A stretch of DNA of 64,000 bases, from assembly GCF_009674675.1 (NCBI RefSeq), contig NZ_WKJC01000001.1, positions 1,061,031-1,125,030 of the forward strand, read 5' to 3'. Position 1 is the first letter of the stretch. Every line of letters starts with the position of its first letter. A program made the translations under genes and the position numbers. Below the pieces are notes generated by a model. The model ran no database searches. It saw only the letters and a list, made by a program, of their open reading frames with translations, and had not been told where the DNA came from. Shown here piece after piece: positions 48,816 to 56,992 of the stretch. This stretch comes from Kangiella sp. HZ709 (lineage in GTDB: Bacteria > Pseudomonadota > Gammaproteobacteria > Enterobacterales > Kangiellaceae).

Positions 48816-48958
48816 ACTTATTATTATGAAGTTTTAATGAAATCCTAGCTTAATCATATGCTAAGCCAGTTTTTTCGTCATCTTTTCAAGCGAGAAAAGG
48901 TGAAATAATGTAGAATCGCCTTAATTTCAATACTTAGCTAACTTCTTAGGAATCTGAA

Positions 48959-50224
48959 ATGGCGAAGAAAAAATACAACGCATTTTACGCCCAATCAGGC
49001 GGCGTGACGGCAGTAATCAACGCAACAGCCGCTGGCGTTATCGAAACAGCTCGTAAATCTAAAAATATCAATAAGGTGTATGCCGGTCGTAATGGCATTA
49101 TTGGCGCATTGCGTGAAGAGCTTATCGATACCAGCAAAGAGTCTAAAAAAGATATCGCAGGTTTGACCCATACACCATCTGGCGCCTTTGGTTCTTGTCG
49201 CTATAAACTAAAAAGCATTGAAGAAAATAAAGCCGAATACGAGCGCTTAATTGAAGTCTTTAAAGCTCATGACATTCGCTACTTCTTTTACAATGGCGGC
49301 GGCGACTCACAAGACACGGCACACAAGGTTTCTCAGCTGAGTGAAACTATGGGTTATCCAATCACCTGTATCGGAATTCCAAAAACCGTTGATAATGATT
49401 TACCAATCACCGACAACTGCCCTGGCTTTGGCTCGGTAGCAAAATACGTTGCCGTTTCTATTCGAGAAGCAGCTTTTGACGTAAAGTCGATGGCTGAAAG
49501 CTCGACTAAAGTTTTTGTAATGGAAGTCATGGGACGTCACGCTGGCTGGATTGCTGCGGCAGGTGGCTTAGCTTGTGAAAAAGAAGGCGATGCGCCGCAC
49601 ATTATTTTGTTCCCGGAAATTGCTTTCAACAAAGAAAAATTCCTTAAAAAAGTTAATCGTAGTGTTAAGAAATTTGGTTACTGCGCCATCGTGGTTTCCG
49701 AAGGCACCGCCTATAAAGATGGCACCTTCTTAGCCGATGCTGGAACCGTTGACTCATTTGGCCATAAACAGTTAGGTGGCGTTGCGCCGGTAGTAGCGCA
49801 AATGATTAAAGAAGAGTTGGGTTACAAATACCACTGGGCAGTGTCAGATTATTTGCAACGTGCAGCGCGCCATATCGCCTCAGCTACTGACGTCGAGCAG
49901 GCATACGCTATGGGCCAAGCAGCAGTTGAATTTGCAGATGCAGGGAAAAATGCAGTGATGCCAACCATTGTTCGTAAGAACACTAAAAAGTACTCTTGGA
50001 AAGTTGGTGAAGCCAAGTTAGCTGACGTGGCCAACGTTGAGAAAATGATGCCCCGTAAATATATCTCCCGTGATGGCTATAGCATCACCGAAGAATGTCG
50101 TGAGTATCTACAACCATTGATTCAGGGTGAGTCCTATCCACCTTATAAAAATGGCCTGCCTCAGTACGTTGAGCTTAAAAATGAGCTAGTAAAGAAGAAG
50201 CTCAAAAAGAAATTTAAAATCTAA
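48959..50224 (+). CDS. pfp: Pyrophosphate-dependent 6-phosphofructokinase
   Basis: Reversibly phosphorylates fructose-6-phosphate with PPi instead of ATP. In this 421-residue protein the nucleotide loop reads GGGDS (residues 113-117) where ATP enzymes have GGDGS, placing Asp at the position of E. coli Gly104, and PKTVDND (141-147) has Lys where E. coli has Gly124; both changes are hallmarks of PPi use. MGRHAGWIAAAGGLA and SDYLQRAARHIAS are conserved. AGGA lies 9-12 nt before ATG; TAGAAT (48911-48916) is a possible -10. Terminator at 50229. hppA and ppa lie within 6 kb downstream. Confidence 0.92.
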   Translation: MAKKKYNAFYAQSGGVTAVINATAAGVIETARKSKNINKVYAGRNGIIGALREELIDTSKESKKDIAGLTHTPSGAFGSCRYKLKSIEENKAEYERLIEVFKAHDIRYFFYNGGGDSQDTAHKVSQLSETMGYPITCIGIPKTVDNDLPITDNCPGFGSVAKYVAVSIREAAFDVKSMAESSTKVFVMEVMGRHAGWIAAAGGLACEKEGDAPHIILFPEIAFNKEKFLKKVNRSVKKFGYCAIVVSEGTAYKDGTFLADAGTVDSFGHKQLGGVAPVVAQMIKEELGYKYHWAVSDYLQRAARHIASATDVEQAYAMGQAAVEFADAGKNAVMPTIVRKNTKKYSWKVGEAKLADVANVEKMMPRKYISRDGYSITEECREYLQPLIQGESYPPYKNGLPQYVELKNELVKKKLKKKFKI

Positions 50225-50228
50225 ATAC

Positions 50229-50251
50229 AGCCCTCTCTTGAGGGCTTTTTT
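50229..50251 (+). terminator. Terminator after pfp
   Basis: AGCCCTC and GAGGGCT pair over TCTT and are followed by six Ts, directly after the pfp stop. Confidence 0.93.
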
Positions 50252-50343
50252 AATTCAGCCCAATATCTCATTCATAAAAACTTCTTTCCAGAAGTCAAAG
50301 AATCCGATTTAATTACCGATATATATCTGCCAATAGAGTGATT

Positions 50344-51033
50344 ATGACTTTAATTCTAATGCCTGGCATGGATGGTTCAGGCTTTTTATATCAACCATTA
50401 AGCCGATACCTAACGAGCAAAGGCTTCGACAGCTCTATTGAACCCTTAAACCCGCATAAAGATAAGCGGGCTTATATCGAGCATTTAGAGCAGCAATATT
50501 CTAATGAGCCTGTGGTTTTAATTGCAGAATCTTACTCTGGTCATATAGCAACCGAGCTAGCCTTACGTGGAAATTTAGAGATTGAAAAGCTGGTAATTAT
50601 TGCTAGTTTTTTAGAAAACCCGTCTAAATTTACCTCTCTGGAAAAATACCTTTCGATGGGATTATTAAGAAAGCCTTTGTTGCCGAAAAGCATTTTAGGT
50701 CATGTCTTGTATGGCAGGGATGCAACCGATGAGTTGATTCTCTTGTTCAAACAAGCCATGCAAGATGTTAGCACTGAGCAACTAGCTACCAGAATAGCTG
50801 ATATGAGAAGCTTGGAACTTCCTGCCAATAAAGTTTCAGTTCCTACTGTTTATATTCAAGGCGCGAAAGATTGGTTAGTACCGGCCAAAAACTTAGAATC
50901 TTATCAAAAGGTTTTTACTCAACTAGAAGTCTTGCAGTTAGACTCACCTCATTTAGTAGCTCAAGCTAAGGCTAAAGAATGTGCTGAAATCATAGAGTCT
51001 TTTATAAAAAAAACCAGCAGTTCTGTTAATTAG
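50344..51033 (+). CDS. Alpha/beta hydrolase, unassigned
   Basis: A 229-residue alpha/beta hydrolase fold protein. LILMPGMDGSGFLYQPL begins the core with the oxyanion region, AESYSGHIATELAL carries the nucleophilic serine, GAKDWLVPA the acid and DSPHLVAQA the histidine. No signal peptide. It resembles small esterase- or PGAP1-like hydrolases, but the substrate cannot be told. The start is ATG 50344 with AGAG just upstream, or GTG 50338. The 3' end overlaps a terminator serving the opposite tonB gene. Confidence 0.8.
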   Translation: MTLILMPGMDGSGFLYQPLSRYLTSKGFDSSIEPLNPHKDKRAYIEHLEQQYSNEPVVLIAESYSGHIATELALRGNLEIEKLVIIASFLENPSKFTSLEKYLSMGLLRKPLLPKSILGHVLYGRDATDELILLFKQAMQDVSTEQLATRIADMRSLELPANKVSVPTVYIQGAKDWLVPAKNLESYQKVFTQLEVLQLDSPHLVAQAKAKECAEIIESFIKKTSSSVN

Positions 51034-51046
51034 ACCATAGAACTGC
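51006..51046 (-). terminator. Terminator of the TonB-like gene, inside the hydrolase 3' end
   Basis: On the minus strand GCAGTTCT and AGAACTGC pair across a 14-nt loop and are followed by TGG and eight Ts. It lies 15 nt after the TonB-like stop, and its T-run is within the last codons of the hydrolase gene on the other strand. Confidence 0.75.
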
Positions 51047-51060
51047 CGGGTTGGGTAAGC

Positions 51061-51684
51061 TTAGTTATCAGTTAGGTTGAATTGCATGGTGACCGATTGA
51101 TTATCTAAACCTTTATCAATACCGCCTCGTTTGCCGGGTTTGAACTTCCACTTTTTTAAAGCTTTTTTAGCTTCTCTATCAAAAATTTTCCTGTGACTAG
51201 CAGAAACCACTTTTATGTTTTTTGCAAAGCCTGACGCATCCACATCAAAAGTTAACTTAACCCAGCCTTCAATACCTTGTATTAAAGCATCCGCAGGATA
51301 TGCAGGCGCAGTTTGAATCAATGGTATGGCCTCTTGATCCATCTCCACCAATCCTAAATCAGTAGAGTTCGGAGCATTAATTAGTCCAATAAAATCTGTT
51401 TTTACCGGAGAAAAATCTAAAGTTTCCAGATTCACCATAGCTTGTAATTCAACTTGGATATCCTCATTCGCATCTATTGAAGGCAGTACAGAAATACTAG
51501 GTTTAATTATATTAACTGGCTCTTGTGGCGCTGGATCTTTTTCAGACGGTAGCACTTGCGGGGCAGGTTTTACCGCCTTAATTTTTGCCATAGGGGCTTG
51601 CGGCTGAGCTATTAAGCCAGTCATTAATAACAGCAATGCTAAAGTTACCAAGCAAGCAGTAGCGGCATAGATTAGTTTCTTCAT
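51061..51684 (-). CDS. TonB-family energy transducer-like protein
   Basis: A 207-residue protein with one N-terminal membrane helix (about 3-27), a proline-rich linker with PAPQ and PQEP elements (about 30-75) and a C-terminal TonB domain (about 120-207): APAYPADALIQGIEGWVKLTFDVDASG and KKALKKWKFKPGKRGG. It is shorter than E. coli TonB (239) and has no ExbB/ExbD or receptor gene nearby, so it may serve a dedicated or non-uptake role. ATG 51684 is chosen because AGGAG lies 6-10 nt before it. Earlier in-frame ATG codons lack a ribosome site. Confidence 0.85.
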   Translation of the reverse strand: MKKLIYAATACLVTLALLLLMTGLIAQPQAPMAKIKAVKPAPQVLPSEKDPAPQEPVNIIKPSISVLPSIDANEDIQVELQAMVNLETLDFSPVKTDFIGLINAPNSTDLGLVEMDQEAIPLIQTAPAYPADALIQGIEGWVKLTFDVDASGFAKNIKVVSASHRKIFDREAKKALKKWKFKPGKRGGIDKGLDNQSVTMQFNLTDN

Positions 51685-51764
51685 TTTTATCTCCTTCTGC
51701 ATTAGTCTCATTTCTATAAACGCTGGGTTAAAAATAAAGGGTTAATTTTGTATAGGGCTGTTAT

Positions 51765-51793
51765 AAAAAAAGCGGCCCAAAGGCCGCTTTTTT
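51765..51793. terminator. Bidirectional terminator between hppA and the TonB-like gene
   Basis: AAAAAAGCGGCC and GGCCGCTTTTTT pair over CAAA, a near-perfect palindrome with T-runs in both directions. It follows the hppA stop by 20 nt. Confidence 0.93.
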
Positions 51794-51812
51794 ACAAAGA
51801 CTTCTTAACTAA

Positions 51813-53819
51813 CTATCTCAATAATGGCGCTATCACCAACGATACAATCGCCATGACATTTATTAAGATGTTCATCGATGGACCCGAAGTATCTTTGAAA
51901 GGATCGCCAACCGTATCACCAACTACCGTGGCACTATGAGTGTCTGAGCCTTTGCCACCAAAGTTGCCTTTTTCAACGTACTTTTTCGCGTTGTCCCAAG
52001 CACCACCAGCGTTAGCCATCATCAATGCCATCAAGACACAACCTAATAAAGCACCGGCCAGCATGCCAGCTAAACCAATCGCTCCTAATGGCGACATGCC
52101 CACAATAACTGGTGCTGAAACAGCGATAACACCCGGAAGTAACATACGCTTTAAGGCTGCTGTAGTGGCAATATCCACACACTTAGCGGTATCTGGTTCG
52201 GCTTTACCTTCTAACAATCCTGGAATTTCCTTAAATTGACGACGAATTTCATTAATCATATCAAAAGCTGCATCACCAACTGCAGTCATAGTGATAGACG
52301 CAATCAGGAACGGAATAGTACCGCCAATCAGCATTCCGACTATGACCGTTGGGTTGGATAAATTAATGTCCGCTGGATTAATGCCTGCCGATTTAATAAA
52401 TGCGGCGATAATTGCCAAAGCTGCTAGTGCCGCTGCGCCAATCGCAAAGCCTTTACCAATTGCTGCTGTGGTATTTCCAAGCTCATCAAGTGAGTCGGTA
52501 ATTTCACGAACTTCCTTACCCATACCGCCCATTTCAGCAATACCCCCAGCGTTGTCAGCAACAGGACCATAAGCATCAATCGCCATAGTAATACCAACAG
52601 TAGACAGCATGCCAACAGCAGCAATACCAACACCATAGAGACCGGCTAACTCAGTCGAAGCATAAATAATTCCGCACAAAACAAATATTGGGATCACCAC
52701 AGATTGCATCCCTACGGATAGACCTGTAATCATGACTGTCGCCGAGCCGGTTTCGCCTGATTTAGCGATTTTCTTAACCGGTGTTGAACCTGTGTAGTAC
52801 TCCGTGATTAAACCAATGGCCACACCTCCCACAGCGCCAGCAACTACTGCCCACCAATAATTTGTAGGGATCTCTAGTTGCACTGCTAACCAATAGGCTG
52901 CAGCAATAAATATAACTGGGGCGCCCATGGTCCCAATTCTTAAGGCTGTCGCTGGAGCCGAACTTGAAAATAGTCGTACCACAATAATCATGACGATAGA
53001 AGCAACCATACCCATCGAGGCTAATAACAAGGGGAAAGACATTAAAGCTGCTTGGTAATCTAAACCCGTTAAAGTGGCAGCAATGGCAATTGATGCAATC
53101 ATAGAGCCACAGTAGGATTCAAAAATATCCGAACCCATGCCCGCAACATCACCGACATTATCACCCACGTTATCAGCAATAACACCTGGGTTACGAGGAT
53201 CATCTTCTGGAATGCCAGCTTCAATTTTGCCAACTAAGTCAGCACCAACATCCGCCGACTTGGTGAAAATACCACCACCTACACGGGAAAATAGAGCAAC
53301 ACAGGATGCACCCATACCAAAACCTTCAAGCGCATGTACTGCACTTACATCGGTTGCTGGGTTGAAATACCAGAATAAACCGCCTAAACCAATAAGACCC
53401 AAGGCTGCCACGCACAAGCCCATAATAGAACCACCAAAAAAGGCAACAGATAATGCCGCCGAAGCACCTTCTTTTTGCGCAGCAGTTGCGGTTCTCACAT
53501 TTGCTTTAGTTGCTGCATACATGCCTAACCAGCCAGCGATTGACGATGACAAGGCACCTGCAATCACAGCTATAGCTGTCTTGCTTCCCAGTTGCCACCA
53601 AACCAATGCCACTAAAACCGCGACAAAAGCAGCTAACATCGTGTATTCACGTTTCATGAATACCATCGCACCTAAATGGATCTGATCAGCGATTTTCTTG
53701 ATGGATGACTCCCCTTCAGGATACTTTTTCACCAAGATATAAATCACAAAAGCAAACACTAAACCCACCAAGCCAAGAATTGGCGGCAGCGCAAGATTCT
53801 CTAACATAGATTCTTTCAT
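51813..53819 (-). CDS. hppA: Ion-translocating membrane pyrophosphatase HppA, K+-dependent type
   Basis: A 668-residue integral pyrophosphatase with about 16 helices that couples PPi hydrolysis to H+ or Na+ export. The PPi-binding acidic motif DVGADLVGKIEAGIPEDDPRNPGVIADNVGDNVGD is at about 200-235, with GMGSDIFESYCGS next, and DSLDELGNTTAAIGKG at about 450-465 has Ala where K+-independent enzymes have Lys, so activity should need K+. The end, KDTSGPSMNILINVMAIVSLVIAP, is typical. ATG 53819 has GGGGA a few nt upstream; GTG 53837 in frame lacks one. It is divergent from ppa across about 170 nt. H+ versus Na+ cannot be told from sequence. Confidence 0.95.
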   Translation of the reverse strand: MKESMLENLALPPILGLVGLVFAFVIYILVKKYPEGESSIKKIADQIHLGAMVFMKREYTMLAAFVAVLVALVWWQLGSKTAIAVIAGALSSSIAGWLGMYAATKANVRTATAAQKEGASAALSVAFFGGSIMGLCVAALGLIGLGGLFWYFNPATDVSAVHALEGFGMGASCVALFSRVGGGIFTKSADVGADLVGKIEAGIPEDDPRNPGVIADNVGDNVGDVAGMGSDIFESYCGSMIASIAIAATLTGLDYQAALMSFPLLLASMGMVASIVMIIVVRLFSSSAPATALRIGTMGAPVIFIAAAYWLAVQLEIPTNYWWAVVAGAVGGVAIGLITEYYTGSTPVKKIAKSGETGSATVMITGLSVGMQSVVIPIFVLCGIIYASTELAGLYGVGIAAVGMLSTVGITMAIDAYGPVADNAGGIAEMGGMGKEVREITDSLDELGNTTAAIGKGFAIGAAALAALAIIAAFIKSAGINPADINLSNPTVIVGMLIGGTIPFLIASITMTAVGDAAFDMINEIRRQFKEIPGLLEGKAEPDTAKCVDIATTAALKRMLLPGVIAVSAPVIVGMSPLGAIGLAGMLAGALLGCVLMALMMANAGGAWDNAKKYVEKGNFGGKGSDTHSATVVGDTVGDPFKDTSGPSMNILINVMAIVSLVIAPLLR

Positions 53820-53962
53820 ACTATCCCCATTGCTCACTATCTATTTGATTATTAAATGATTTTTAATTATTGCGAATCCAATCTAACAAACTTATCCAAA
53901 ATGTACAATTTTTATGCAAAAAGTTTAGAGTTTAAGCAGTGTTTTTTCGATTTAAACAGTTG

Positions 53963-53968
53963 TATAAT
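53963..53968 (+). promoter_or_regulatory. ppa: Likely -10 box of ppa
   Basis: A perfect TATAAT followed by GCGCGCC lies 40 nt upstream of the ppa start. The -35 is weak. The GC-rich discriminator is the same type as in the tRNA and rplY promoters of this window. The hppA promoter should lie in the same 170-nt divergent gap but none is clear. Confidence 0.55.
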
Positions 53969-54008
53969 GCGCGCCGTTTCTATACCCCACGAATGAAAAG
54001 GTAACCCC

Positions 54009-54539
54009 ATGAGCTTGGACAATGTATCAGCGGGCAAAAATGCTCCAGAAGAGATTAACGTAATTATTGAGATCCCTGCACACAGCGATCCAATTAAGTA
54101 TGAAGTAGACAAAGAAACTGGTGCCATGTTCGTTGATCGCTTTATGGCAACTTGTATGCATTACCCAACTAACTACGGGTATGTTAATCACACTTTATCG
54201 GCTGACGGCGACCCGGTGGACGTTTTAGTTCCAACGCCATTCCCATTGATAGCCGGCTGCGTTATTCCTTGCCGCCCAATTGGCGTATTGAAGATGACTG
54301 ATGAGTCAGGTGAAGATGCTAAAATCGTTGCCATCCCAACAGGTAAATTAAGCACCATGTATCAGGGGATTCATGAGGTTCAGGAATTACCGGAATTATT
54401 GCTTAATCAAATTCAACATTTCTTTGAGCATTACAAAGATCTTGAGCCAGGCAAATGGGTTAAGATTGCAGGCTGGGAAGGTTCTGAGTCAGCGAAGAAA
54501 GAAATCTTAGATAGCATTGCTGCTTACGAAAAAGATTAA
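54009..54539 (+). CDS. ppa: Soluble inorganic pyrophosphatase (family I)
   Basis: A 176-residue cytoplasmic family I PPase that pulls biosynthesis forward by hydrolysing PPi. [56 protein letters not shown] (with the metal-binding DGDPVDVL signature) and the C-terminal [18 protein letters not shown] are conserved. The length equals E. coli Ppa (176). The AAAAGG ribosome site is close. It is 190 nt from hppA on the other strand. Confidence 0.97.
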   Translation: MSLDNVSAGKNAPEEINVIIEIPAHSDPIKYEVDKETGAMFVDRFMATCMHYPTNYGYVNHTLSADGDPVDVLVPTPFPLIAGCVIPCRPIGVLKMTDESGEDAKIVAIPTGKLSTMYQGIHEVQELPELLLNQIQHFFEHYKDLEPGKWVKIAGWEGSESAKKEILDSIAAYEKD

Positions 54540-54564
54540 ATCTTTTTAATATAGTTATTGCATT

Positions 54565-54592
54565 AAAAAGGCAGCCAATGGGCTGCCTTTTT
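54565..54592. terminator. Bidirectional terminator between ppa and the anti-sigma-like gene
   Basis: AAAAAGGCAGCC and GGCTGCCTTTTT pair over AATG, with T-runs in both directions. It serves ppa and the convergent gene ending at 54609. Confidence 0.93.
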
Positions 54593-54608
54593 AATTTTGT
54601 ACAGAATG

Positions 54609-55136
54609 TTAACTCACTAAATTTTTTAGTAGCTCTCTCTCGGTTTGATAAGTTCTAATCAGTTTACGGTAAATAGCCGTGTTGTTTGGATCATCAGTAA
54701 GCTCTAAACGATAACTAGCTTGCGCTTCGCGTAAATCTTTTAAGGTGATTTTTAATCCATTCGGTAAAGCCGTAGCTCTTGCTTCCATCACATTTCCTAA
54801 TGCAGAATAGTACTGATTATTGGCTTGTTGCAGGCTATTCAAAACTTTAACTTGAGCATAGTTCAGTTCAGTTTCTGTTGTATTTTGTGGTAATTGCATA
54901 GCTAAAAAAGCAACCACAAAAACTGAAGCCGCAATAGATACAGGATATAACCATTTACGCTTAGCAGAATTTTTAACCACAGTTTCTTTAGCCTGTATTT
55001 TCGAGTCCATGCTTTGAGAATTCATAGTTTGAGAATTAATGGCTTGCTTAATTTGCGCCCACTGATCTTTTGCCTCAACTGTTTTTGGCAAATCTTGTAA
55101 CTGCTTAATCAATTCTTTTTCATTCATAACATTCAC
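54609..55136 (-). CDS. Putative membrane anti-sigma factor
   Basis: A 175-residue bitopic protein: a cytoplasmic N-terminal part (about 1-60; Gln/Asn/Ser-rich), one membrane helix (about 63-82, WLYPVSIAASVFVVAFLAM) and a periplasmic helical part (about 90-175). It has no clear zinc-binding anti-sigma motif. It starts 34 nt after the stop of an ECF sigma factor, which together with the topology suggests an anti-sigma. The start is at 55136 or 9 nt later, neither with a good ribosome site. Confidence 0.6.
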   Translation of the reverse strand: MNVMNEKELIKQLQDLPKTVEAKDQWAQIKQAINSQTMNSQSMDSKIQAKETVVKNSAKRKWLYPVSIAASVFVVAFLAMQLPQNTTETELNYAQVKVLNSLQQANNQYYSALGNVMEARATALPNGLKITLKDLREAQASYRLELTDDPNNTAIYRKLIRTYQTERELLKNLVS

Positions 55137-55170
55137 TATAACTAAACTATCGTCTCCAACTAGACGTACT

Positions 55171-55740
55171 CTAACTAACTAACTGCTCTCTAACTAAGGT
55201 TCGTGCACGACTTAAATGTGCCTTGCAAGTGCCCACAGCGATATCTAACGAGGTTCCGATTTCCTTATGAGTCATACCCATCAAATCATGCAAGATTAAA
55301 ACGTTCTTTGCCTGCATTGGTAAGTTTCCAATGGCCTTTTCCAGATCCATTTGTTGAGGGTTATGAGAAACTGCAAACTCATCTTCAAAGGCTTGCTGCC
55401 AGTCTTGATCAGCCAAAACTTCATATTGATATTTACGCTGATGGCCTAAAACAACATTTACCGCAATCCGATACAACCAGCTACTAAACTTACTTTTACC
55501 TTGAAAATTTGCCAGCGCCTGCCAAGCTTTGATAAAAGCCTCTTGGCTATGATCTTCCGCTAGCTCTTTACGCCCAGTCATTCGCAAGCAAAGCAAATAG
55601 ATTTGCTTGTAGTACTGACGATAAAGTTCCTCAAAAGCACTCAAATCACCAGCCATAGCCATCTTAACTGACGATGACTCGTCAAAGTCATCGCTATTAA
55701 TGATTCCCTGCTCGCTAGGCTTACTCACTTGTTGATTCAA
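55171..55740 (-). CDS. ECF-type RNA polymerase sigma factor (RpoE family)
   Basis: A 189-residue sigma-70 family protein with only regions 2 and 4. Region 2 contains DLSAFEELYRQYYKQIYLLCLRMTG and AEDHSQEAFIKAWQALANFQGKSKFSSWLYRIAVN (about 32-105); region 4 contains LPMQAKNVLILHDLMGMTHKEIGTSLDIAVGTCKAHLSRAR (about 140-180). Its start is TTG 55740 or GTG 55728. The following gene is a probable anti-sigma. It follows the SGNH protein gene by 52 nt on the same strand. The stimulus is unknown. Confidence 0.9.
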   Translation of the reverse strand: MNQQVSKPSEQGIINSDDFDESSSVKMAMAGDLSAFEELYRQYYKQIYLLCLRMTGRKELAEDHSQEAFIKAWQALANFQGKSKFSSWLYRIAVNVVLGHQRKYQYEVLADQDWQQAFEDEFAVSHNPQQMDLEKAIGNLPMQAKNVLILHDLMGMTHKEIGTSLDIAVGTCKAHLSRARTLVREQLVS

Positions 55741-55792
55741 GGGCTAAAGTAATTAAGTGTTTAGTATTAGATGTTCAATATAACAAAAAGGT

Positions 55793-56980
55793 TTAGTCTC
55801 TTCTTAAAATTGGTTCATAAACTTCAATCAAATGGTTAGTGAAAGGAACATCCCCTAAATATCGCGCTAAATGCGTAGCATCGCTAAACATTGTATAATC
55901 ATACCTGCCACTTCTATCGAAGTTTCTTACCTTAGCTTTTGTTTCGTTTTGAATTTTCTCTACTGCCCTATCAAATCTTGCTATCGCCTCAGGCGGATTT
56001 TTTATCCATTTACGATTTTGCGGAAGAATGACCACTTCTACTTGGTCAGAAAATTGCTGGAAGGTTTTAACCAAATTAATGAAAGAATCCATTAATAAAG
56101 GATCAAAATTTAACTCTTCAATATCTGCTGTGTGAACTCTATTGAGTCGAGCATTATCCATCCGATGATCAGATTGTAGCAACGCATAGTATTCATCAAA
56201 TAGTTTAAGGGTTTCTTCGGAGCGTTCTTCCGGAATAGTGCCACCACCCTGCCAATCCATAGACCATTGCGAATCTACAAAGTTAGGATATTCCTCATCA
56301 AATTTTTTATTTAAAGCTTCTCCAACTTCTTGCAAACGCTTTTGATGCTCTTCGCTGTCTCGCGGCAAATCAGTTCTCGGCCTTGGTTCTGCAAACATTC
56401 TTCCATAAAAGCTAGTAACCATTTCTGCAGAAATGCCATCACGCAAATATTTGATATTCGCCATCCGAATCCCTTTTCGCAAATCTGATTTAGCGATATT
56501 TAATAACTCTTCATCTGTGCCTAATAAGCCTAAAAATGATTCTTCTAATGCTATGGCACCATTTCTACGAGTAGTTGTGGTTTGGAACGGGTTGAACTCA
56601 ATAATGGTTAATTTTAAGCGCTTATTTCCAGCATCAAATTGCTCTTTAATTCTAGTGGCTAAGACGTCTTGAAAATACGGATTTAAACCTCCAAAACCAA
56701 AGTTATATGACTTGACCAAAACACCAGCATTTTTCATTTCACGATCAAACTGCCTTGGAGAAAAACCAGCCCTTACCATTGAAGAACCAAACATCATCAC
56801 TAAATCTTTTTCTTCTTTAATAATTTCAGGTAAAGCATTTCTAGCTTGATCCACCCGCCCCATCAAGGTATCACTTCCAACACCCATGATCTTTGTAAAA
56901 CCGCGAAAGCCCACAACAACCACTAACATACTAAGGCAAATAGCCATTAGGATTTTGAAATATATTTTTCTTTCACTCAT
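55793..56980 (-). CDS. SGNH-like membrane-anchored protein paired with MBOAT
   Basis: A 395-residue protein with one N-terminal membrane helix (about 8-28) and a large extracytoplasmic part. MMFGSSMVRAGFSP (serine at about 67 in a GxS block), FGFGGLNP and DATHLA (residues 367-371, Asp-x-x-His) are arranged as in SGNH hydrolase-like proteins such as AlgX/AlgJ/DltD that hand acyl groups to envelope polymers. I do not recognise the exact family. It follows the MBOAT gene by 12 nt. It probably accepts acyl groups from that protein and acts on an envelope glycan; both are inference. Confidence 0.68.
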   Translation of the reverse strand: MSERKIYFKILMAICLSMLVVVVGFRGFTKIMGVGSDTLMGRVDQARNALPEIIKEEKDLVMMFGSSMVRAGFSPRQFDREMKNAGVLVKSYNFGFGGLNPYFQDVLATRIKEQFDAGNKRLKLTIIEFNPFQTTTTRRNGAIALEESFLGLLGTDEELLNIAKSDLRKGIRMANIKYLRDGISAEMVTSFYGRMFAEPRPRTDLPRDSEEHQKRLQEVGEALNKKFDEEYPNFVDSQWSMDWQGGGTIPEERSEETLKLFDEYYALLQSDHRMDNARLNRVHTADIEELNFDPLLMDSFINLVKTFQQFSDQVEVVILPQNRKWIKNPPEAIARFDRAVEKIQNETKAKVRNFDRSGRYDYTMFSDATHLARYLGDVPFTNHLIEVYEPILRRD

Positions 56981-56992
56981 GATTTTGCCTCC

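Noticed and set aside
53137-53685. Open frame of 182 codons on the plus strand opposite hppA
   Set aside because: It mirrors the low-stop composition of the alanine- and glycine-rich hppA codons; it has no ribosome site and no recognisable domain.
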